Assembly (NCBI GenBank): GCA_027485575.1
Contig: JAIXQU010000162.1
Location: 1 to 36,654 of the forward strand
Length of the DNA stretch: 36,654 nucleotides
Source of the DNA: Cytophagaceae bacterium
Lineage (GTDB): Bacteria > Bacteroidota > Bacteroidia > Cytophagales > Flexibacteraceae
Reading direction: 5' to 3'
Below the pieces are notes generated by a model. That model searched no databases. It saw only the letters and a program-made list of their open reading frames with translations, and had not been told where the DNA came from. A program made the translations under genes and the position numbers. How positions within the stretch are numbered: position 1 is the stretch's first letter; each line of letters begins with the position of its first letter. Positions 1 to 7,219 of the stretch are shown here, piece by piece.

Positions 1-1791
1 GATGTCCGGGTAGCTGCCGCCGCGGCCGGCTGAGCGGCAGTCCCGGGCGCCGTCGCCCCAGCTGCCGCCACGAAGAACGCGGTACGCACCGGTGGCAGGA
101 CCGGTTGGATTGGTCTGCGCCGTAGTAGAATAAGCACCATACCAGTCGGCACACCACTCCCACACATTGCCGTGCATATTATACAAACCATACGCATTCG
201 GGCTATAGCTGTTTACGGCCTGGGTCTGAGCCGGATACGTTGTGTTTGTGTTCGTGCAGCCGGTAAGCGGATATAGCCAGTTGTAATTCGCCTGCGTGTT
301 GTTCAGACAGGCTCCCGTGTTAAAAGGTGTCGTTGTATTGCCACGGCAGGCATATTCCCACTCCGCTTCTGTAGGCAGCCGCCCACCAGCATACGTAGCA
401 AATTCTGCCGCTCCATACCAGGTTACATTCACCACCGGAAAATTTTCCTTACCCGCCACCGGCTGCCATTGCGTGCCCGTCCAGGTTAAGCCCCAGCTTG
501 TATTTTCATAAATCAAAGCCTGGGTTGGGTAAGCACCCAAAGCATACAAGCCATTGCTGCTTATATTCTTCGCATTTAAAAATGCCGCATACTGAGCATT
601 TGTAATTTCATATTTGCTCATCCGAAACGCACTCAACGTTACCTGATGCTGTACTTCATCGGTTCCTCTCTGCGGCTCAGAGGTGGGGCTGCCCATCGTA
701 AATGTACCTGCAGGGATTAAGCCCGTTTCGATGTTTAGAGAAACGCCGGTCTGCGTGGTCAATGTTTGCTGGTTGCCATAAGCCGTGCCTGCAGAATTGG
801 TCGCATACGCCCGTACATAATAGACTGTACTCGGGCTAAGGGCTGTAATGCTGCTGGTAAAACTACCAGTACCTGTGCCATCAACCGTTTTGGTGGTTAA
901 TGCGATCGTTGGGTTCTGGCTTGTACTCCAAACAACGCCTCTGGCTGTAATTGCTCCGCCGCCATCATTGCTGATATTGCCGCCGCTGCTGGCTGTCGTT
1001 GAGGTAATTGATGAAACTGTCGTGGTTGTAAGTGTTGCAAGGCTCACCGGGCAGGGGCCCCAGGTGGGTACACCATTACAAAAAGTAAGCGTCTGGCCTG
1101 TACTTCCCGGGGTTATCGTAATCCAGGATGTCCCGTTCCAATACATCATCTGGCCTTGCGCTGTGCCATTGCTATAACCTGGACCCGCAGGGCCTGTTGC
1201 TCCGGGAGTTCCATTTTGACCCGCTGGTCCTTGTGGTCCTATCGGGCCAATGGGTCCCTGCGGTCCGGCTGAAGCTGGAGTTGGTTCCCATTTGCCGGTG
1301 CTTTGGTTGTAGGCCAAAACGTAGCCATTCTGTGCGCCTTGCAGATTTACTCCTTTTATTTCTTCAGCACTCCCAGCCGCAAAGGCATAAAAGCTGCTGG
1401 CCAGTTCCAGTTGGCCTAAACTGGTAAAGGGCGTGTTCGGTACTGTCTGGTATTCTACTTCCATCCAGAAGCCGCCTTCTTTCCAGGGAATGGTTTCAAA
1501 AGTAGTGCTCGGTGCGCCGTTGCAGCCTGTGCCCAGCACATTGCGGTTCAATTGCAAACTGATAAAGCCATTGGCATTGGATACATCCTGGTGCAATGCG
1601 CAGTACACCAAAGGACCAGAAGCACCGCCTTTTTTAAAGGTCAGCCGAATGCTAACCGGCGTATTGGCCAAGGGCTGGTTGTTGGCATCGCGTACTACAG
1701 CCGAAAAGCTCACCACCTGGGGTATGTTGCTTTGCGCCAGTACTGTGCTGCTTAAAATGGATACTAAAAATAGAAGATAAATGGATTTCAT
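1..1791 (-). CDS. Secreted SUMF1/FGE-like domain protein with collagen-like and FN3-like modules (3' end beyond window)
   Basis: The reading frame is open from an ATG at 1791 to base 1 (597 codons), so the C-terminus is missing. Residues 1-20 are a signal peptide (hydrophobic, ending near LAQ). Residues ~21-170 resemble the N-terminal domain common in Bacteroidota fibre-like surface proteins (SFSAVVRDANNQPLANTPV). Residues 176-205 are ten collagen-like Gly-X-Y triplets (GPQGPIGPIGPQ...). Residues ~250-350 are FN3-like (ALSPSTVYYVRAYATNSAG). From ~353 a formylglycine-generating-enzyme/SUMF1 fold follows (IPAGTFTMGS, EITNAQYAAF, LPTEAEWEYAC, MHGNVWEWCADWY, VLRGGSW, RSAGR). Only one Cys (ARDCRSAGR) is seen where true FGEs carry a C-x4-C copper pair, so sulfatase activation is doubtful and a structural or binding role is as likely. 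It lies 32 bp after a type IX-secreted protein gene, probably in one operon. Base composition is richer in G+C than the rest of the window. Confidence 0.88.
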   Translation of the reverse strand, partial: MKSIYLLFLVSILSSTVLAQSNIPQVVSFSAVVRDANNQPLANTPVSIRLTFKKGGASGPLVYCALHQDVSNANGFISLQLNRNVLGTGCNGAPSTTFETIPWKEGGFWMEVEYQTVPNTPFTSLGQLELASSFYAFAAGSAEEIKGVNLQGAQNGYVLAYNQSTGKWEPTPASAGPQGPIGPIGPQGPAGQNGTPGATGPAGPGYSNGTAQGQMMYWNGTSWITITPGSTGQTLTFCNGVPTWGPCPVSLATLTTTTVSSITSTTASSGGNISNDGGGAITARGVVWSTSQNPTIALTTKTVDGTGTGSFTSSITALSPSTVYYVRAYATNSAGTAYGNQQTLTTQTGVSLNIETGLIPAGTFTMGSPTSEPQRGTDEVQHQVTLSAFRMSKYEITNAQYAAFLNAKNISSNGLYALGAYPTQALIYENTSWGLTWTGTQWQPVAGKENFPVVNVTWYGAAEFATYAGGRLPTEAEWEYACRGNTTTPFNTGACLNNTQANYNWLYPLTGCTNTNTTYPAQTQAVNSYSPNAYGLYNMHGNVWEWCADWYGAYSTTAQTNPTGPATGAYRVLRGGSWGDGARDCRSAGRGGSYPDI

Positions 1792-1823
1792 ACGATGGAT
1801 CGGATTGAATTTTTGAATGGAAA

Positions 1824-2306
1824 TTATTTGGTTTTTATGATTTTATAGGAGCCCAGTTTCTCAAGGCCCTTGATGATTTGCAGTGTGTACATGCCGGCTG
1901 CCATGTCTTTTAGCATCAGGCGCACGTGGCTGGAATTTACTGGCTCTTTTTTCACCTCCCTGCCATTGGCATCGAGTAAAACCAGAACTTGTCCGGTTGG
2001 GTCGCCCGATTTCCAGTCAATAAAAACCTCATCGGAACTGGGGTTGGGATAAACCGATACATCCACCGTTGGACGGTCCATTGTTTTAACCTGCAAAGGA
2101 ATAAAAGTGTTTTTTCCATATTCGGAAGCTACCGTCAGCGAACCGGCGCCGCCACTCATATAAGTTCCAAAGGGCGAACCTGCCACCGGTTGGAAATTGT
2201 TGTTGTCTGAGGCCAGACCCGAAAACTGGATCCGCTCGATGCTTTGGGCATTGGCCGAAAACATCAGTAAAGCCGAAAAAACAGAAGTAAGAAGTAAAAC
2301 CCGCAT
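1824..2306 (-). CDS. Small secreted protein with type IX secretion C-terminal sorting domain
   Basis: The predicted protein has 160 aa. I chose the ATG at 2306 because a clean signal peptide begins there (MRVLLLTSVFSALLMFSANA, cleavage before Q21); an in-frame extension to 2402 would add 32 residues before it. The middle (~22-78) is a short Gly/Ser/Asn-rich segment with no recognised fold. From ~80 to the end is a typical T9SS type A sorting domain: VYPNPSSDEVFIDW, then VLLDANGREV, then AAGMYTLQI, ending in a basic KIIKTK. By family knowledge this domain directs export through the outer membrane by the PorU/PorV machinery and is cleaved or anchored to the surface. The cargo is tiny, so the product may be little more than a secreted peptide plus the tag. 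It precedes the SUMF1-like gene by 32 bp on the same strand. Confidence 0.82.
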   Translation of the reverse strand: MRVLLLTSVFSALLMFSANAQSIERIQFSGLASDNNNFQPVAGSPFGTYMSGGAGSLTVASEYGKNTFIPLQVKTMDRPTVDVSVYPNPSSDEVFIDWKSGDPTGQVLVLLDANGREVKKEPVNSSHVRLMLKDMAAGMYTLQIIKGLEKLGSYKIIKTK

Positions 2307-2414
2307 GGTATTTTTAATAAGATGAGGGTGTAAAGAAATGTACTTTAACCCACTACACCAAAAATGACAGCAAATTTGCTTTGGAGATAAGACTTTTTTC
2401 AACCCGCTCTCAAC

Positions 2415-2576
2415 TGGAGCGTGGTTGGGCCACGTTCCGGTTCATTCTTTGGCCTCCGGCCAATTCAAACATTTTTATAATAATCCACAAAATTAATCCT
2501 GTTTCTTTCTGATAATAAGTTGGTGATGCAAGCCAGAGGCTTATGAATGGAATGAATCATGCCAGAGTGTGGCCCG
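2415..2576. repeat. ~160-bp extragenic repeat, copy 1
   Basis: This stretch aligns along its full length with 3296-3455, with scattered mismatches and small indels. It contains two potential stem-loops. The first has GGAGCGTGG (2416-2424) pairing with CCACGTTCC (2430-2438), including one G-U pair. The second is TTGGCC-TCC-GGCCAA (about 2449-2463). It lies downstream of the toxin gene and upstream of the type IX-secreted protein gene. No ORF is supported inside it. It could be a REP/MITE-like extragenic element or a structured RNA. Confidence 0.8.
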
Positions 2577-2586
2577 ATTGGGATTT

Positions 2587-2922
2587 TCAACCAACGAGGT
2601 CCAGACTATCAACCATTTCCTTCAATTCATTTGGCTTCAAATCGGCCTTTTCACTCTTGTCATAAATAGATAACAAGTAAACCGATTCTGATTTTACATA
2701 CAAATATGAAATTACCCTTGCTCCACCACTTTTGCCTTTTCCTTTGCTGCTAATGGCTAAACGAATTTTGTAGCAATCATTTCCTATAAAACTTCCTGAA
2801 TCAGGGGCTTGACTTATTATTTCGATCAGCCTTTGATATTCGCTTTTTAAGGATGGAAATTTTTTAACCAACCTTTTCAACTCTTTCTCAAACTTGCTGG
2901 TTGGAAATATCTTATAACTCAT
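2587..2922 (-). CDS. RelE/ParE-family toxin of a type II toxin-antitoxin system
   Basis: The protein has 111 aa from the ATG at 2922; a TTG one codon upstream is less likely. The pattern is that of RelE-like mRNA interferases: an N-terminal strand and basic helix (FPTSKFEKELKRLVKKFPSL), a second helix (EYQRLIEIISQAP), and then strands with basic residues (CYKIRLAISSKGKGKSGGARVISYLY, SVYLLSIYDKSEKADL). By family knowledge such toxins cleave mRNA on the ribosome and are held inactive by the partner antitoxin. The start overlaps the end of the upstream 69-aa ORF by 11 bp, the usual antitoxin-first arrangement with translational coupling. The module sits between two copies of a ~160-bp repeat. 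Which RelE subfamily it belongs to cannot be told from the sequence alone. Confidence 0.82.
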   Translation of the reverse strand: MSYKIFPTSKFEKELKRLVKKFPSLKSEYQRLIEIISQAPDSGSFIGNDCYKIRLAISSKGKGKSGGARVISYLYVKSESVYLLSIYDKSEKADLKPNELKEMVDSLDLVG

Positions 2923-3121
2923 CAAGCAGCTGTTGGGCCGTTTTTAATTGGATTTTTCCCTCTTTATGCAGCCTTACTTCTGAAGCCGCCAGCTTCAAAT
3001 CTTCCCATAGCCCAATGGCTGAAGAGCTTATTGGTTTGGCTTTTTTTACAAAAAAAAGGCTCTTCAAAACCTTCATCCCAAAAACAGCCTCGTTATCAGG
3101 AATTTCTATAAGTACTTTCAT
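2912..3121 (-). CDS. Probable antitoxin partner of the RelE-like toxin
   Basis: This is a 69-aa ORF starting with ATG at 3121. It begins with a strand-like MKVLIEIPDNEAVFGMKVLKSL, then KKAKPIS, then a helical C-terminal half (LWEDLKLAASEVRLHKEGKIQLKTAQQLLDEL) that could wrap around the toxin. I do not recognise a named DNA-binding family. Small proteins of this general form often precede RelE-type toxins in Bacteroidota. The assignment rests mainly on size, order (upstream of the toxin) and the 11-bp overlap with the toxin start. If it is like other antitoxins it should also repress its own promoter, which would lie in 3122-3200; no clear operator was recognised there. Confidence 0.7.
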   Translation of the reverse strand: MKVLIEIPDNEAVFGMKVLKSLFFVKKAKPISSSAIGLWEDLKLAASEVRLHKEGKIQLKTAQQLLDEL

Positions 3122-3194
3122 GTTGATTTTTCATTAATGGTTCATTCCTATACCAGCTGTAAAACTACGAACAAGAGAGAATAAAACCTATGAG

Positions 3195-3221
3195 ATCTTC
3201 GAAGATGGCTCCTGGAGCCAT
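3195..3221. repeat. Two abutting palindromes
   Basis: ATCTTCGAAGAT (3195-3206) is a perfect 12-bp palindrome. It shares its last two bases with a second one, ATGGCTCC-T-GGAGCCAT (3205-3221; 8-bp arms around one base). They lie about 75 bp upstream of repeat copy 2, on the antitoxin side. They could be extragenic repeat debris or a dimeric operator; nothing decides between these. Confidence 0.5.
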
Positions 3222-3295
3222 GGCGAGGTGAGGAAACAACAAAGCTGGGCCATCGCAACCGGTCGGACCATCCGCATTATCAGCAGCAGCATAAA

Positions 3296-3455
3296 TGGAG
3301 CGTGGTTGCGCCACGTTCCATTTATTTTTTGGTCTCCGGCCAATTCAAACTTCTTTGTAATAATCCACAAAATTAATCCTGTTTTTTCTGATAATAAGTT
3401 GGTTATGTAAACCATAGGCTTATGAATGGAACGAATCATGCTAAGGCGTGACCCG
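3296..3455. repeat. ~160-bp extragenic repeat, copy 2
   Basis: This copy is in the same orientation as copy 1 at 2415-2576 and shares long identical blocks, such as CCGGCCAATTCAAAC and AATCCACAAAATTAATCCTG. The first stem-loop is kept (GGAGCGTGG 3297-3305, CCACGTTCC 3311-3319). In the second, TTGGTC-TCC-GGCCAA replaces a G-C pair by a G-U pair, which preserves pairing at the RNA level. The two copies bracket the toxin-antitoxin module. Confidence 0.8.
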
Positions 3456-3615
3456 CTATAACAAAATTCCGCAACAGAAAATCAGTCATTAAAATCCTAT
3501 TGCTTTATTTGGGATTATATAAGTCCGGAACGATTAAAAAGGACAGCTAAAAATCAAAAATCCGGTTGAATTGGTTCTTATTTGCAAATTCTGAAACCAG
3601 ATTCAGAAAGCAAGA

Positions 3616-4293
3616 ATGCAATTCAGATACAGTCTTAGTTACCAAATCACCAAAATAACCCGATGCAGCCACAAAATGGCGGTGGACTACTGCCTCAATG
3701 GAAAAGTACTGGTCAATCAATTGGTAGAAACCAATCCGCGAAGGACCATTGGCTACCATGAGCAAATCCAAATAAACGGGGAAGTGGTAAGGCAGGGAAC
3801 CAACCTGAAATACGTGCTTTTTTATAAACCCAATTTGTATGAATGCACCTCCAACCGGCAAATTGAAAACCATATTTACGAAATTTTACCTCCCTCCTAC
3901 CAGGATCTTTTTGCGCTTGGTCGCCTGGATAAAAACTCGGAAGGGCTTTTGTTGCTCACCAATGATGGTCAGATGTACAGGGAAATGATGAACCATGAAT
4001 CGAGCATCGAAAAGGAATACCTTGTTCAAACTTTTCACCCGATAACAACCTCTCTGGCTGAATCTTTTATCAATCCTTTTCAACTTGGCCAAAGGCACAC
4101 CTTGCCGGCAAAATTTGAAAAAGTAGATGATTTCTCTTTCAAAGTAATTTTAAAAGAAGGCATCAACCGGCACATCCGAAGGATTTGCGCCAAAAACAAC
4201 AATCAGGTGAAACAATTGACCCGGATTAGATTTGGAAACCACTGCTTGGGGGAATTAACGCCGGGAGCGTATTTGGAGATTGATTCTTTTTAA
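3616..4293 (+). CDS. RsuA/RluB/RluE/RluF-family rRNA pseudouridine synthase
   Basis: The protein has 225 aa. It isomerises specific uridines in rRNA to pseudouridine. The N-terminal ~60 residues look like a diverged S4 RNA-binding domain (RCSHKMAVDYCLNGKVLVNQ, IQINGEVV). The catalytic motif GRLDKNSEGLLLLTNDG begins at residue 102, with Asp105 as the expected nucleophile. Further family motifs are EKEYLVQ and the C-terminal EGINRHIRRICAKNNNQVKQLTRIRFG. The C-terminal pattern and length are closest to the RluF/RsuA group, but I cannot fix the target nucleotide, so no symbol is given. The ATG at 3616 is the first plausible start; the S4 domain would be complete from there. It is monocistronic and convergent with recQ. 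Confidence 0.88.
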   Translation: MQFRYSLSYQITKITRCSHKMAVDYCLNGKVLVNQLVETNPRRTIGYHEQIQINGEVVRQGTNLKYVLFYKPNLYECTSNRQIENHIYEILPPSYQDLFALGRLDKNSEGLLLLTNDGQMYREMMNHESSIEKEYLVQTFHPITTSLAESFINPFQLGQRHTLPAKFEKVDDFSFKVILKEGINRHIRRICAKNNNQVKQLTRIRFGNHCLGELTPGAYLEIDSF

Positions 4294-4352
4294 AAACACA
4301 GCAATCTTGCAAAAATAGGTCCCAAATTTCTTTCTTAAATCCGGAATTGCCT

Positions 4353-4391
4353 CCAGGAAATCCCTGTCTGCTGCCGGGCAGGTATTCCTGG
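4353..4391. repeat. Long interrupted hairpin
   Basis: CCAGGAA (4353-4359) pairs with TTCCTGG (4385-4391), and the inner CCTG (4363-4366) pairs with CAGG (4379-4382). It lies 60 bp after the pseudouridine synthase stop. There is no T-tract, so a role in transcription termination is uncertain; mRNA 3'-end protection is possible. Confidence 0.4.
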
Positions 4392-4462
4392 CCTAAACTA
4401 CTTCAGGCATACAGAAAAAGTAAACCAATAATTCCAATAATTATAACTCGCTGATTTTTAAG

Positions 4463-4494
4463 CCCCTCTCCGCTGGAGAGGGGTTGGGGTGAGG
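4463..4494. repeat. GC-rich stem-loop repeat followed by TTGGGGTGAGG
   Basis: A perfect 9-bp stem, CCCCTCTCC (4463-4471) with GGAGAGGGG (4475-4483) around a GCT loop, is followed by TTGGGGTGAGG. From general knowledge this exact type of short element recurs as a dispersed intergenic repeat in many bacterial genomes. It stands out against the AT-rich surroundings. It has no T-tract on either strand. Confidence 0.65.
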
Positions 4495-4604
4495 TCAGAA
4501 TGGGAAATCCGGCAGCAGAAGTGCGAATTATAAAATTTTTGCACAACTGGTTTTTAAAACGCCAGCAGTATTTAATTGATATAAAACGCCTTACCTGACA
4601 TCCC

Positions 4605-6533
4605 TCACCGCCCCTTCTTTTTTGCTTTCACTTTTACCAAACCCGCTGAATCCAATTCAAGGATTTCCTCATCCAAAAGAAAGGAAATTGTCTTTTTCAA
4701 TTCCTCCCTCTGAACCGGTCGGAAACGTTGCTCATACTCTTTTATACTTTGAGGCTCAACAAAGTCTTTCAAAACAATAGGTTTGAAATAATCAAATCCC
4801 TGCGGCTTTTCCTTTCTTTTCTTTAGGAGGCAGTGGTCACAAATCCCACAATCTGTAGGAGAAGGCTCGCCAAAATAACTGGCAAGAAAGGCAGACCGGC
4901 AGCTTTTTTCCATGGTCAGGTATTCTTCCATAGTCGCCAATCTTGACAATTCATTTTGCTTCAACTGGGTAAGAAGCTCCAAATCCAGATCGAGGTTTTT
5001 CGGTTCCAAACGGGCGGTGAGAAAAGTTACCTGTGGATTGCTGGCCCGAAGTTCATATTTTGCAATGCCAAGTGCGTTCATTTCTGAAAGCGCCTTTTCT
5101 ACCGCTTCCACACTTGTATTCAGAATAACAGAAATTTCTGATTCTTTAATGGGCAAAAAATCAGAAAACAATTCTCCGCCATATAACCTGAGCAAAGCTT
5201 TTGAAACTTTTTCGACCTTTTCATTTCTAACCTGAGCATCATACAATCCACCTGAACTTACTACAAAATGAAATCGTGAGGGTTGATAAAAGCCTTCATT
5301 AAAAAGCAAATAACCAGCGATTTCCAATTTCCGGAATGTTTGATAAACCGAACCTGGATGAAGTGAAAAAGCCCTGCAAAAATTTTCAATATCAAAATCA
5401 AAACTGGCCAACTCCCCTGAACCAATGGCAAGTTTTAAATAAATCCCCAGCTTTTCATATACAGAACGGATGGAATTTGCAGTCGGAAAACTAAACTCGA
5501 TCCGCTTTTTCGCATCTTTAAGTTCCTGATAATTAAATAAAGCAACGGCATAAGCCTTATTTCCATCTCTTCCTGCCCTACCCGCTTCCTGATAATAAGC
5601 CTCAGGGTGCATCGGTACTTCAACATGAATTACAGTCCGGACATCCCCTTTGTCAATGCCCATCCCAAATGCATTGGTTGCAACCAGAATTCTTGTCTTT
5701 CCTTCTATCCAATTCTTTTGCTTTCTATCCCGGTCTTTATGGCTTAATCCGGCATGATAATAATCCGAATCCAATCCATTCTGAATTAACCAGGAAGACC
5801 AAAGCGACGTACTTTTTCTGCTTTGGGCATAAATAACCGCACTCCCGGGGACAGCATTTAAAATCTCCAGCATTTTCTGCCCTTTGTTTTCAATGTTAAA
5901 AACAGAAAATGAAAGATTACTTCTAAGAAAACTGGCCTGAAAGATGTTTCTGGTTCTGAATTCAAGTTTCTCCTGTATATCCTTTTGCACTTTGGGGGTA
6001 GCCGATGCGGTCAATGCAAGAAAAGAACAATCAGGAAAGAATTCCCGGATGGTTTTTATTTTCAGGTAACTGGGACGAAAATCATAGCCCCATTGGCTGA
6101 TGCAATGGGCTTCATCAATGGCAACAAAACTGATTTTTGCATGTCTTAAATATTCCTGAAACGAACCCGCCTGAAGCCGTTCAGGGCTAATGTATAGCAA
6201 CTTATAATGCCCATTAACAAAGTTTTCCAGGACCACCTCTATCTCATTTTGATGTAGTCCGGAATACAAACCTGCAGCCGCAATTCCTTTTTGCCTGAGC
6301 TGGTCAATCTGGTCCCGCATCAAAGCTATCAATGGAGAAATTACCAGGCAGGTACCTTCAAAAACCAATGCAGGAACCTGAAAACAAACTGACTTTCCAC
6401 CACCAGTTGGCAACACAGCCAGGGTATCCTGATTGGCTAAAATAGAAAAGATAATGTCCCTTTGATTGGGCCTGAAACTATTATGTCCCCAATACTTACG
6501 AAGAATATCAGAAAGCCCTTGCTGATCAATCAT
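4605..6533 (-). CDS. recQ: RecQ-family ATP-dependent DNA helicase, HRDC-less, with C-terminally displaced zinc site
   Basis: This 642-aa protein is a 3'-5' superfamily 2 helicase for recombination and fork repair. The core is intact: RPNQ (21-24), Walker A TGGGKS (43-48), DEAH (140-143) with the RecQ aromatic loop (AHCISQWGYDFRPSY), TASATP (175-180), and motifs V/VI (ATNAFGMGIDKGDVR, QEAGRAGRDG). The usual RecQ zinc site directly after the core is absent. Instead ~200 residues with winged-helix-like segments follow, and the cysteines C545, C562, C565 and C568 sit near the C-terminus (CRSAFLASYFGE...CGICDHC). No HRDC domain is present. Family-typical RecQ has zinc-WH-HRDC order, as in the second RecQ at 29821-32016. 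Its start lies 86 bp downstream of ctaE on the same strand, so it may be partly co-transcribed with the respiratory operon or have its own weak promoter. Confidence 0.9.
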   Translation of the reverse strand: MIDQQGLSDILRKYWGHNSFRPNQRDIIFSILANQDTLAVLPTGGGKSVCFQVPALVFEGTCLVISPLIALMRDQIDQLRQKGIAAAGLYSGLHQNEIEVVLENFVNGHYKLLYISPERLQAGSFQEYLRHAKISFVAIDEAHCISQWGYDFRPSYLKIKTIREFFPDCSFLALTASATPKVQKDIQEKLEFRTRNIFQASFLRSNLSFSVFNIENKGQKMLEILNAVPGSAVIYAQSRKSTSLWSSWLIQNGLDSDYYHAGLSHKDRDRKQKNWIEGKTRILVATNAFGMGIDKGDVRTVIHVEVPMHPEAYYQEAGRAGRDGNKAYAVALFNYQELKDAKKRIEFSFPTANSIRSVYEKLGIYLKLAIGSGELASFDFDIENFCRAFSLHPGSVYQTFRKLEIAGYLLFNEGFYQPSRFHFVVSSGGLYDAQVRNEKVEKVSKALLRLYGGELFSDFLPIKESEISVILNTSVEAVEKALSEMNALGIAKYELRASNPQVTFLTARLEPKNLDLDLELLTQLKQNELSRLATMEEYLTMEKSCRSAFLASYFGEPSPTDCGICDHCLLKKRKEKPQGFDYFKPIVLKDFVEPQSIKEYEQRFRPVQREELKKTISFLLDEEILELDSAGLVKVKAKKKGR

Positions 6534-6619
6534 TTAATATTCAACTAAACCCGTTTGCTACTATCTGCAAAGTAGAACAAAATCAAGCTGAATATGCCAA
6601 TAAAATCAGAACTTGTGGT

Positions 6620-7219
6620 TTAATGAAAAAACAACAAAAAGGCAAAAAGATAAATCCACAAAGCATCCAGAAAATGCCAGTAAGTAGTACTCAATTCAAT
6701 TCCTAAAATATTTTTGGAATGAACTTTAAATTGAAAGGTTTTAACGGTAATAATCAGTACAAAAATAATGGCAGAGATTAAGTGCAGGGCATGAAGTCCG
6801 GTCAAAACATACAGAAATGAACCAGCCACATTGTTACCAACAAAATAGACATTGATGCCTACAAGATAAACCCATGCGTAAAACTGAGTAACTAAAAAAC
6901 CAATCCCCAAAAGACTGGTAATAATCATCCAACCTTTTACCTGGTCCAGATTATCCTTTTTTGCCTGATAAAACGCAATATGGTGGGTTACTGAACTTAA
7001 AACCAATATGATGGTCGTTACCCAAAAAATAGGTGGTAACTCAAAATCAACCCAATTCCCTTCTGATTTTCTAACAATATAACCAGAGGTGAGCGAAGCA
7101 AATATCATAACCACGCTCAGCAAAAAAAGCCACATGCTGAACTTCTTTGGATTCATACCCAACGTAGGTTGAGCTACATCAGATTCTTGTTCTACCATAG
7201 GAGATTTATAGGAACTCAT
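6620..7219 (-). CDS. ctaE: Cytochrome c oxidase subunit III
   Basis: This 199-aa integral membrane protein (also called coxC) has about five transmembrane segments. Family signatures are FLLSVVMIFASLTSGYIVRK near the N-terminus, YAWVYLVGINVYFVGNNVAGSFLYVLTGLHALHLISAI, and STTYWHFLDALWIYLFAFLLFF at the C-terminus. It stabilises subunit I of the proton-pumping aa3-type oxidase. Length matches the short five-helix form of subunit III. The ATG overlaps the ctaB stop by 4 bp (ATGA), indicating coupled translation. It is the last gene of the respiratory operon. A second subunit III-like gene and a subunit IV gene, often found next in related clusters, are absent; recQ follows instead. Confidence 0.93.
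   Translation of the reverse strand: MSSYKSPMVEQESDVAQPTLGMNPKKFSMWLFLLSVVMIFASLTSGYIVRKSEGNWVDFELPPIFWVTTIILVLSSVTHHIAFYQAKKDNLDQVKGWMIITSLLGIGFLVTQFYAWVYLVGINVYFVGNNVAGSFLYVLTGLHALHLISAIIFVLIITVKTFQFKVHSKNILGIELSTTYWHFLDALWIYLFAFLLFFH

Larger units (their letters stand above)
3122..3615. other. Gene-free stretch between the antitoxin and the pseudouridine synthase
   Basis: Nearly 500 bp hold no convincing gene. Visible items are nested palindromes at 3195-3221 and repeat copy 2 at 3296-3455. The 3456-3615 part is AT-rich and presumably contains the promoter of the downstream gene, but I see no clear TTTG/TAnnTTTG pair. Short ORFs on both strands here run through the repeat and have no recognisable protein features. 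Confidence 0.6.
4294..4604. other. Gene-free stretch between convergent genes
   Basis: These ~310 bp separate the pseudouridine synthase (+) from recQ (-). They contain one imperfect hairpin (4353-4391) and one GC-rich stem-loop repeat (4463-4494), annotated separately. No ORF, tRNA or promoter was recognised in the remainder. Confidence 0.6.

Noticed and set aside
296-1780. Several plus-strand ORFs of 60-115 codons
   Set aside because: They lie antisense to the long minus-strand SUMF1-like frame, which has a signal peptide and recognisable domains; the plus-strand peptides are Pro/Val/Leu-rich shadows.
3188-3439. Minus-strand ORF of 83 codons
   Set aside because: It runs through repeat copy 2 and the palindromes and has no domain or signal features; the corresponding part of copy 1 has no equivalent ORF.
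2415-3455. Insertion sequence or CRISPR explanation for the repeats
   Set aside because: Only two copies occur, ~880 bp apart, with no transposase between them and no regular spacer pattern.
3547-3873. Minus-strand ORF of 108 codons
   Set aside because: It is antisense to the S4 and catalytic region of the pseudouridine synthase and shows no protein family pattern.
4463-4483. Intrinsic terminator between the pseudouridine synthase and recQ
   Set aside because: The 9-bp stem is perfect, but neither strand has a T-tract after it, and the following TTGGGGTGAGG fits a dispersed extragenic repeat better.
4605-6533. Defence island built around the RecQ genes and the toxin-antitoxin pair
   Set aside because: No other defence genes (nucleases, methylases, reverse transcriptases) are present, and neighbours are housekeeping respiratory and metabolic genes.
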